The notes under the pieces: model-generated
What the model was told of the DNA's origin: nothing
Seen by the model: only the letters and a program-made list of their open reading frames with translations
The model's database searches: none
Assembly: GCA_963663495.1 (NCBI GenBank)
Contig: OY760427.1
Coordinates: 1,736,001-1,800,000, forward strand
Source of the DNA: G963663495 sp963663495
GTDB lineage: Bacteria > Bacteroidota > Rhodothermia > Rhodothermales > Bin80
Direction: 5' to 3'
DNA length: 64,000 nt
Shown: positions 9,220-16,690 of the stretch, piece by piece
Position numbering within the stretch: position 1 is the first letter of the stretch
Layout of the letters: each line of letters begins with the position of its first letter
Position numbers and translations under genes: made by a program

Positions 9220-10520
9220 ATGTCCAAAGATGTCATGCAGATAGAAAACCCCGGCATACTACCGGAGGGTCTCCAGAAGATACTAGACACGGGGATCGAT
9301 TCCCTGAAGCTGTTAGTAGAGCATCTTGGCACGATGCAACTGGCGTTTTTTCTTGCGGTCATGTATCCACTGGCGTTTTTCTTGCGGTCATGGAAGCCGA
9401 GGTAAAGTCTCTCTGCGGTGTGCGCAGAAAGCGCGACAACAATAAGCAGCACAAGGGGCGGTACGAGCGGTGGGGGAGCAGACCGGGCTCTATCATGATT
9501 GGAGATGAGCGGGTAAAGGTGAGTGTGCCGCGTGTACAGGACCGGGTGAAGGGTAAAGCGCGTCCTCTGGAGACCTACAAATTGTTGCACAAGCCGAATC
9601 CGAATATGGTGAAGCGTATCGCCCGGAAAATTGTGTATGGTATTAGCCAGCGGAACTACAAGAAGGTGGCAACGGAGTTTGTTGGCAGTTTTGGATTGAG
9701 CGCTTCCTCAATCAGTCGCAAGTACAAGAGTTACAGTGCACAGGTATTGAAGGAGCAGGAGGAGCGTAATCTGGCGGAGAACACGTTTGTAGCGTTGCTG
9801 CTGGACGGCAAGTACTTTCAGGGGGTGCAGGTATTGATTTGTGTAGGGATTACGGAGACGGGCGAGAAGATAGTAGTAGGGATGGTGGAGACGGCGACAG
9901 AGAACGCCGAGGCGGTACAAGGGCTGCTGCAGGATTTGATTGATCGCGGTCTGCGGTATGATAAGGGGCTTTTGGTCATCTTGGATGGTTCCAAAGGGCT
10001 CCGGAAGGCGGTGAAAGCGGTATTTGGTGATAAGGCACAGGTACAGCGGTGTACCTGGCACAAGCGAGAGAATGTGGTGAGTTACATTGAGAAAGAGGCC
10101 GAAAAGGTGCGGGTTCGGGGGGAGTTGCAGCAGGCGTACGACGAGCCGAATTACGACAAGGCAAAGGATGCGCTTCTGAGCATAAAAAAGGGGTTGAAGG
10201 AGTCCCATCCCAAGGCAGCGAACAGCTTGTCTGAGGGGTTGGAAGAGACTTTGACGCTCCATAGACTGGGGGTGGCGGAGGAACTGGGACGCAGTTTGCA
10301 GACCAATAACATCATGGAGAACCTGAACAGTTTGATTGCTCAACGATGCCGGAATGTCGCGCGTTGGATGAATTCGAGTCAACGTCAACGATGGGCAGCC
10401 ATGGCCAATAGGGAGTCGGAGACATGGAGCATGAAGATCCTACCCTGTGCAGACCACCTGCCGGAACTACAAGCAGTTCTACTGGTAAAAGCGTGTACCG
10501 TACCACGATGCGTGCGATAA
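9220..10520 (+). pseudogene. IS256-like transposase, copy 1, broken by a 29-bp duplication
   Basis: A Mutator/IS256-type DDE transposase of about 410 residues when repaired. The N-terminal frame runs 9220-9405 and the rest 9390-10520. Compared with the copy at 47387, a 29-bp imperfect repeat of the GGCGTTTTTCTTGCGGTCATG segment has been added near 9361-9390, and 29 is not a multiple of three, so the frame is lost after about residue 48. The downstream frame keeps all catalytic signatures: LLLDGKYF (first Asp), VILDGSKG (second Asp), QRCTWHKREN (C-x2-H) and NIMENLNS (Glu). The downstream frame has its own ATG at 9390, so a shortened protein is conceivable. Confidence 0.8.
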
Positions 10521-11391
10521 TGGGGGCAGGATCGTGCTGTGTGACGGGTTCGGCTGCCACTTAGGGGGGTAACAGCGCTATAGAGGCGTAGTGTAAGGCC
10601 TCCGTAGACGATGTAACGTGTCACTTCGCGATAAGCGGAGCAGGCGGAGATGTATCTGGAGGGCACGCATGTCCCCGCCAAAGCCGTATCGGAGGGCCCA
10701 GAAGGGCTCTCATCAGACGGTAAGCGGGCTAAATGGGGTTCAAACGTGCCGAAAACACGCCAACGAGGCGGTAGATCACGCGTACGGTAATCTATCCGGC
10801 CAATAAGGAGCCTACGGCTGTGCGTGGAGGGGTAGTCATCAAGGGAGCCAAGGCGAATGTGAAAAGACTACCCTGTACTAGGAAGGTGTCGTAATTATCA
10901 TCAGCATTATTGCAGCGCGTACGATCCATAAGTGCTTGCCGGAACATGAGTTCGGTCGTGGTACGATGCGTGCGGAATTGGAGGGTGCATCGTAGCGTGG
11001 TTGGTAGGATTGACGGGTTTACGTTGCTACATACACGCGTGGCTGTCCACTATGCCTGCAGATGGCACGTTTGAAGCCGCTACCACGGTGTGCATGCGTG
11101 CAAAAGGGCTCATATAGGCTGTTCAGTAAGGAAAAACGTGCCTGAATCTGCCTGCAACGCGCCAACGACGCCGTAAATCACGCGTACCGTGATCAGTCCT
11201 GCCAATAAGACTGCCTACTGCCGGAACAGGAGTTTGATCGTGGTACGATGCGTGCGGTATTGGATGATAGGATTGGCGCGTTTAGGTCGTTACACCCGCG
11301 TGGAAGGTTAGCATACCTGCAGATGGTGTGCTTGAATCCGCTACCGCGGTGTCAGCGCGTGCAAAAAAGGCTCATATAGGCTGTTCAGTAA
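10521..11391. repeat. Repeat-rich 3' non-coding part of the IS256-like element
   Basis: About 870 bp after the transposase with no credible gene. It contains degenerate direct repeats with a period near 282 bp. Starting at about 10938 and again at 11220 the same order of blocks appears: GCCGGAACAG, GGTACGATGCGTGCGG, CCTGCAGATGG, GCTCATATAGGCTGTTCAG, then CAACGCGCCAACGACGCCGT. Partial copies are seen near 10460-10530, 10750 and, after the nested element, at 15830-15880. The copy at 46224 shares this region up to about 51235. It may hold transposase-binding sites or simply be an expanded right end. Confidence 0.6.
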
Positions 11392-11495
11392 CCTAACTTC
11401 GCCATCCGGTCAGGGGAAAACGCTGAGTTCCGTCTCCAATTCTCTCGTTTTTCCCTCCTAATAGGGCTATTTCGGCTAAATTCGGCGTTTTTCGA

Positions 11496-13562
11496 GTATC
11501 CGTACGGTGAAGTACATGGTAAAGCGGGCTTAGCATTGGTCTGCGTAGTCCGCTTGTAGAGCTTAGTGCAAGGTGATTATACGCCGGGTTTGGTGTGCCG
11601 ACTTGGGAATTTCGGAGTGGTGTGCAGCTTATCGTCTTGGCGCCTGAATGCAGGCAGCAATCAGCGTCTTTGGGGACAAAAAACATGGGTTTTGGGGAGA
11701 AGAACCGGAACATTGTGGCGGACGCACATGTACACGAACTATGCGGCCCAAGGTATCTTTCTCCCCCTCTTCTCCTGCCGGTGAAGCCCTTTTTCAGAGG
11801 CTAAGAAACCAAGAGGCTGAGAACAAGGATCTGCGAAAGCAGGTCCGTCGCTTGGAGAAAAAAGCCGATCGTCTATCCAAGAACATCGCGGATATGGCTG
11901 CGAAGATTAGCCATCTGGAAGACAGGTTGGAACAAGCGCATCGCCTACTCTCTGGCAAAAAGAGTGAGCGTTACACGCCGGCGGACAATGCGCAGCAAGG
12001 CCAGTTGTCTGGAGAGGAACCAGAAGCTGTTGAGCCCGAGGAGGAGGAGGAGTATGTCCCGGTAAAGCGCAAGCGGCGTGGGAAGAACAAGCCGGTGCGT
12101 GGGCCGATTCCGGACCATCTGCCCAGAGAGGTGATCCGCCTTGAGCCGGAGGGCAGCACCGCGGGTATGAAGTACATCGGCGAGGAAGTAACGGAGTACC
12201 TGGAATATGTGCCGGGTTTCACGAGGGTAGTACGGATTGTGCGGCCGAAGTACGTTGTCTGCAAGGAGCCTCGCAAGGGGGTGGTCATAGCGCCGTTGCC
12301 GAAGCGTGTCATACCGAAGGGGAAGGCGGGTCCGGGGTTGTTGGCGTATTTGGCGGTAGCCAAATATGTGGATCATATGCCGCTATACCGGCTGCGGAAG
12401 AAGTTTCAGCGCCATGGCGTGAAGCTATCGGCTGCTACAATGGGGGATTGGATTGCGAAGGTAGCGACGTATCTGGGTCCGTTAGGAGATGCGTTGCGTA
12501 AGGAGGTGCTTCGTAGCGGGTATCTGCAGGTGGATGAGACAACGTTCCCGGTGCAAAAGCCGAAGAAGGAAGGGAAGGAGAAGAAAGGGAAGAGAAACGA
12601 AGGAAAGACGCATCGCGGCTATCTTTGGGTATACCTGGCACCGCGGGCGAAGGTGGTGATGATGGATTACAGCCCGAGCCGTGCGCGCGCTGGACCGTGG
12701 GAATTCTTGCGCGGATATAGAGGGGCGATGCAAACCGACGGGTATGTGGTGTACGATGCGTTTGGTACGCGGGGCGGGATAACGCTGTTTGGATGTATGG
12801 CGCATGCGCGTCGCAAGTTTTATGACTGCAGGAAAAAGGAGCCCAAGAAGGTGCGCCATGTAATGGAGGAAATCCGGCAGTTGTATGCGATAGAGCGTGG
12901 GTTGCGTAAGGAGGGAGCTGGTCCGGCTCGGCGTGTGGAGGTACGACAGGAGGAGGCACGGCCGGTACTGGAGAAGTTGAAGCCATGGCTTGAGGAGAGT
13001 CGTGAGCACCGGCCGAGTGCGGGATGGGATGAAGCCGTGGGGTACATGCTCAACAGGTGGGAGAAGCTGGTTTGTTACCTGGAAGACGGCAAGGTTGAGA
13101 TTGATAACAATCTGGTCGAGAACCAGATGCGAGCGATTGCGCTTGGTCGAAAAAACCATCTGTTTGCGGGATCGCATGCGGCAGCGCAGCGGTCCGCAGT
13201 ACTGTACGCTCTTTTTGCCACATGCAAGTTGCAATCGACAAACCCGATTGAATGGCTTACCGACGTACTACGCCGTCTTCCGACACATCCTGCCGACCGC
13301 ATGGCTGAACTCTTGCCCCATCATTGGAAAGCTAGTCGGGACTTGCAGCAAGCTACCGTCAAGAAAGCGGCATAGGAGCCCCTAAACAGGCGCGCCCGGG
13401 TCATCCGATAAATCCGTGTACGGGTCTGCGAATACGCTGTCAGGTACTTGACTCCTGCACACCCAACCGACGCTAGCCTATAAACCTTCGAACCGCGCTC
13501 TAACTTACTCTAATTGAGAGAGTAAATACCCTCGGTTATAATGTACTTCACCGGACGGATAC
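11496..13562 (+). mobile_element. IS66-like element with only tnpC, copy 1
   Basis: It is bounded by GTATCCGTACGGTGAAGTACAT and its near-perfect inverse, and flanked by an 8-bp target duplication TTTTTCGA (11488-11495 and 13563-13570). The empty site is readable in the second IS1634-like copy near 48206. The 8-bp duplication is the IS66 hallmark. Only the large transposase gene is present and the accessory tnpA/tnpB genes are absent, as in ISBst12-type members. At 2,067 bp it is shorter than the copy at 53196. Confidence 0.85.
11741..13375 (+). CDS. tnpC: IS66-family transposase TnpC
   Basis: A DDE transposase of about 544 residues. The open frame extends upstream to 11648, but the ATG at 11741 (MRPKVSFSPSS) matches the start of the other copy. 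A leucine-rich coiled coil occupies about 20-80. The catalytic acids are visible as VDETTFPVQ, QTDGYVVYD and DNNLVENQ, followed by the family-typical AIALGRKNHLFAGS. Relative to the copy at 55053 it lacks seven coiled-coil residues (SKNIADMAA against SKENADQAATIADMAA) without loss of frame. It looks complete and could be active. Confidence 0.85.
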   Translation: MRPKVSFSPSSPAGEALFQRLRNQEAENKDLRKQVRRLEKKADRLSKNIADMAAKISHLEDRLEQAHRLLSGKKSERYTPADNAQQGQLSGEEPEAVEPEEEEEYVPVKRKRRGKNKPVRGPIPDHLPREVIRLEPEGSTAGMKYIGEEVTEYLEYVPGFTRVVRIVRPKYVVCKEPRKGVVIAPLPKRVIPKGKAGPGLLAYLAVAKYVDHMPLYRLRKKFQRHGVKLSAATMGDWIAKVATYLGPLGDALRKEVLRSGYLQVDETTFPVQKPKKEGKEKKGKRNEGKTHRGYLWVYLAPRAKVVMMDYSPSRARAGPWEFLRGYRGAMQTDGYVVYDAFGTRGGITLFGCMAHARRKFYDCRKKEPKKVRHVMEEIRQLYAIERGLRKEGAGPARRVEVRQEEARPVLEKLKPWLEESREHRPSAGWDEAVGYMLNRWEKLVCYLEDGKVEIDNNLVENQMRAIALGRKNHLFAGSHAAAQRSAVLYALFATCKLQSTNPIEWLTDVLRRLPTHPADRMAELLPHHWKASRDLQQATVKKAA

Positions 13563-13683
13563 TTTTTCGACCTTTTTTAGCCGACTTTTTCGGAAAAGGT
13601 AATGTGGTGCTATCGCGGTGTGGATGGGCACCTCCCCCCAACCACCCCGGTACCTTACCTCGTACCAATTCCACACTCCGATC

Positions 13684-15561
13684 ATGTTTATCCGAAACCG
13701 ACCCTACAAACGTAAAGACGGTAAGAAATGCAACAGCTTTGCCCTCATCGAATCCTATCGCAAAGACGGTACCTCCAAACACCGTACCCTCCTTAATCTC
13801 GGCCCGAACTTCAACATCCCCCGCAGTCTGTGGGGGGAGCTGACCCACTGTGTTACTGCCCGACTCAAAGGGAAAGCCAGCCTCCCTTTCCAGAATGATG
13901 AAGCCTTTCTCAATGCGGTAGACGACATCGTTGCACATCTCGAAAGCAAGGGCTACGACATCCATCGCACATCCCATCAGCAACACCTCATTGATCCAGA
14001 GAAAACAACCCATCCCGATTCCCGGACCGTCGGCGGAGAACGACTGATCCTTCAGACATTGGAACAGCTCGGACTGGCTGTACTGCTACGTTCGCTCAAC
14101 TTCTGCGAGAAACACGTCAAGCTCTGCTGTGCGCTGATCGTCGGACGTATGCTCCACCCGGGCAGTGAACGAGAAACGCATAAATGGCTGTGTAAAACCT
14201 CCAGTGTTCTGCAGCTTCTGGATTTGGAACCCCCGAGTCTCAACACCCTCTATCGTTGCACGGATCTGATCCATAAGCATATGGATCAGATCATGGAGAA
14301 ACTCTTTGGCATTACCAAAGCGGTATTGCAGTTTGAAGAAACGATCGTCTTTTATGATTTAACCAATACCTATTACCACGGCAAGAAGAAAGGGAAGTTG
14401 TTGTCGCATGGGCGCAGCAAGGAAAAGCGCAGTGATTGTCCGTTGGTTACGCTGGCGCTCACCCTGGATGGTTCGGGGTTCCCCCGCAATGTGCAGATCC
14501 TGCCGGGCAATGCAGGGGAACCGGCAACGCTCAAAGAGGCGATTGAGAAACTAAACGGCGCTACGCCCACAGTGATTATGGACTCCGGCATTGCGACGGA
14601 GCAGAATCTGCAGTACCTGAAAGAACAGGGACTGGACTGGATCACCGTGGAGCGGTCCAAAGCCCCTCCAGTCCCCGAAAACAAGCCGGATCAACAGTTT
14701 ACGACCGCAGGGGGAGTCAAGATCAAAGCTTGGAAGATCACCAAAAAGGAAAAAGATGTTGAAGATGTTGAAGACGAAAAAGACGTTGAAGATAATGCGG
14801 AACTGCGCGTGTTTGTGCACAGTGAGGCCAAGCAGGCGAAGGAGGATCAGATCCTTGAAACCCAATGCAAGAAGTTTGTGAAGGCGCTCACTACACTACA
14901 TGAGGGACTCTCGAAACCCGGGTACTTGAAGAACTATGAAAAGGTCACGATAAAGGTTGGTCGTCTGAAGGAAAAGTACAAGAAGGTCTCACACCTGTAT
15001 GAGGTGGAGGTCAGCAAAAAGGAGGGCACCAAGCATGCAGAATCCGTTACGGTGACCCGGCGTGCTTCGCATGCGCGTCGCACCCAGGTCAGCGGAGGGT
15101 ATGTGCTTCGGACCAGTCATACCGGATGGTCGGTGGAAACGGTTGCACGAACCTACTGGCGACTTACAGAGATTGAGCGCACATTCAGAGTCATGAAATC
15201 GGATCTCGGTCTACGGCCCATCTACCACAGCAGAGATGACCGCATTGAAGGGCATCTGTTCATCACGGTACTGGCTTATCATGCTGCCCATATGGTTCGC
15301 ACCAGACTCAAGGAACACGGGATTCATGATAGTTGGGCGACGATCCGAGACAGGTTGAACAGGATTCGTCGGATTACGACCAAGATGGTTAAGAACCAAT
15401 ATCGGTACCTGATCACGGAGGTGGATCAGGATCTGCCTCCGAGTATGGTACAGTTCTTTGCGGTACTGGGATACGTGTATGATCCGGATGCGACCCGCAC
15501 CGTGACCGAGCATGTGGAGGAAGCGAGTGCACCGGTGAGCCAGAAGCCTCCAGACTCATGA
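13684..15561 (+). CDS. IS4/IS1634-family transposase, copy 1
   Basis: About 626 residues from the ATG at 13684 (MFIRNRPYKRKDGKK); the frame is open from 13618. The DDE residues are read as VFYDLTNTYYHG (first Asp), TVIMDSGIATEQN (second Asp) and IERTFRVMKSDLGLRP (Glu, with the E-x6-K spacing of the family). A short acidic repeat, KDVEDVEDEKDVED, lies between the second Asp and the Glu in the usual insertion domain. It is almost the same as the copy at 48329. The nested IS66-like element lies upstream in the leader, so the coding part is intact but its promoter may be separated. Confidence 0.85.
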   Translation: MFIRNRPYKRKDGKKCNSFALIESYRKDGTSKHRTLLNLGPNFNIPRSLWGELTHCVTARLKGKASLPFQNDEAFLNAVDDIVAHLESKGYDIHRTSHQQHLIDPEKTTHPDSRTVGGERLILQTLEQLGLAVLLRSLNFCEKHVKLCCALIVGRMLHPGSERETHKWLCKTSSVLQLLDLEPPSLNTLYRCTDLIHKHMDQIMEKLFGITKAVLQFEETIVFYDLTNTYYHGKKKGKLLSHGRSKEKRSDCPLVTLALTLDGSGFPRNVQILPGNAGEPATLKEAIEKLNGATPTVIMDSGIATEQNLQYLKEQGLDWITVERSKAPPVPENKPDQQFTTAGGVKIKAWKITKKEKDVEDVEDEKDVEDNAELRVFVHSEAKQAKEDQILETQCKKFVKALTTLHEGLSKPGYLKNYEKVTIKVGRLKEKYKKVSHLYEVEVSKKEGTKHAESVTVTRRASHARRTQVSGGYVLRTSHTGWSVETVARTYWRLTEIERTFRVMKSDLGLRPIYHSRDDRIEGHLFITVLAYHAAHMVRTRLKEHGIHDSWATIRDRLNRIRRITTKMVKNQYRYLITEVDQDLPPSMVQFFAVLGYVYDPDATRTVTEHVEEASAPVSQKPPDS

Positions 15562-15891
15562 CGTATGGTCCCTTCACAACGGTTGAGATAGCGTACTCCA
15601 GATGGAGCCACCAGAGCTACGTCCGATGGAAACGATCCGAGGTAGATCGCAGCGAAACAGGCGGCAAAACACCAGGTAATCAGGGATTCAAACCACCCTA
15701 AACCAACTTCAACCGATCCGGTAAATCTCACCATCCATTGCTCCTGAAAAAAACGATCCAAATATGGCCACGGGAGAATTCCGTAGGTTAGTAGCACTAC
15801 GAAATGGCGAAGTTAGGGTAAGGAGAAACGCGCCTGAATCTGCCTGCAACACGGCAACGACACCGTAAATCACGCGGCAGATACTTGCGGG

Positions 15892-16173
15892 CTTGATAAC
15901 CGCTGCAAAAGTCCATAATTCTTTGATCAGAACTACAATCAGGGGTGTCAGGATGAGCGCAGAATCTGTACATTATAGCCGTTCCAGCGGGCACCGACCG
16001 GATTTTCAGCCAACAAGGAATGGCACGCCGCCCTTGATAACCGCTGCGAAAGTTCATAATTCTTTGATCAGAACTACAATCAGGGGTTTCAGGATGAGCG
16101 CAGAATCTGTACATTATAGCCGCTCCAGCGGGCACCGACCGGATTTTCAGCCAACAAGGAATGGCACGCCGCC
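15892..16173. repeat. Two tandem 141-bp copies of the IS256-like right end
   Basis: Units at 15892-16032 and 16033-16173 are nearly the same (starting CTTGATAACCGCTGC and ending in the terminal inverted repeat GGCACGCCGCC). Both lie inside the 9-bp target duplication, so either the element moved with two right ends or the end duplicated in place. Confidence 0.85.
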
Positions 16174-16474
16174 GCTCTTCCCTATCTTTACAGACACCTT
16201 TGCCTTGCCGCCTAATCTACAGTCTACTCTCACCATACACATCTGTTATGGCAAAAACCAACCAGGACGACACCTCCGACTGTGCGGATTAGGCCGGCAA
16301 CTTACCAACCGACGAAGGCTGATACGGAGAAAGAACATTTCTTCGAGGGCACATCTGATCGAGTATTACGCCGCATGTTTCGGCCCGTACGAATTGTTCG
16401 TGATTCCAAGGACTAATCCTAACACCCAAGAATGTTAGGTAGGTATATAATTCCCAAACGATTGACCCAAGAGC
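16174..16474. other. Leader region of nrdJ
   Basis: About 300 bp between the IS256-like element and the ancestral nrdJ start. There is no convincing gene. A 13-bp match to the right inverted repeat of the tnpB elements, GTATATAATTCCC, sits at 16443-16455 and may be a scar. I looked for a cobalamin riboswitch, expected for some B12-dependent reductases, and did not recognise one. Confidence 0.4.
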
Positions 16475-16519
16475 GTGAGTAGTCAAAGGAGTGCTACCAG
16501 TAACCAGGAGCTAAATGAT

Positions 16520-16690
16520 GGGAGTTATATGGCTGAGTGCCACGCGTTTTCGCAGGGATTACTTTTTGTGCTTTGGTGGTGCAGACAGGATGGCTTTCGC
16601 CAGTTTTTCATAATCGGTTCCCGCTTTTCGCGAAAAACCTGCAATTATTTCGAAAACCTCAGCAAATGGGTACTCAGCCATATAACTCCC
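16520..16690. mobile_element. 171-bp MITE inserted in the 5' end of nrdJ
   Basis: It begins GGGAGTTATATGGCTGAGT and ends with the exact inverse of those 19 bases. It is flanked by a perfect 8-bp target duplication TAAATGAT at 16512-16519 and 16691-16698. The interior matches the 5' 170 bp of the tnpB elements at 27251, 35253, 44505 and 61859. It is the cleanest solo copy in the window and defines the ends and duplication size of this family. It encodes nothing itself but supplies start codons for nrdJ. Confidence 0.9.

Larger units (their letters stand above)
11392..15817 (+). mobile_element. IS4/IS1634-like element, copy 1, carrying a nested IS66-like element
   Basis: The ends are exact inverted repeats: CCTAACTTCGCCAT at 11392 and ATGGCGAAGTTAGG ending at 15817. 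A 4-bp target duplication GTAA lies at 11388-11391 and 15818-15821, and the uninterrupted site can be read in the neighbouring 282-bp repeat (CAGTAAGG). Without the IS66-like insertion at 11496-13562 and its duplication, the element is about 2.35 kb, the same as the clean copy at 48112-50462. It encodes one transposase at 13684-15561. Confidence 0.85.
8057..16173 (+). mobile_element. IS256-like two-gene element, copy 1, with nested insertions
   Basis: The left end begins GGCGGCGTGCCATTCC at 8057. The same 30 bases end the element in inverted form at 16173 (and at an internal duplicate ending at 16032). The flanks carry a perfect 9-bp target duplication GCTCTTCCC at 8048-8056 and 16174-16182. 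A roughly 30-bp TIR and 9-bp duplication fit the IS256/Mutator class, as does the C-x2-H and DDE pattern of the transposase. The element carries two genes (8155-9216 and 9220-10520), then about 0.9 kb of repeat-rich non-coding DNA that was hit by the IS1634-like element at 11392-15817. With that insertion removed it would be about 3.7 kb, long for an IS256 member. Confidence 0.85.

Noticed and set aside
16174..16474. Cobalamin riboswitch before nrdJ
   Set aside because: No B12-box-like sequence or convincing structure was recognised by eye; a covariance search would settle it.
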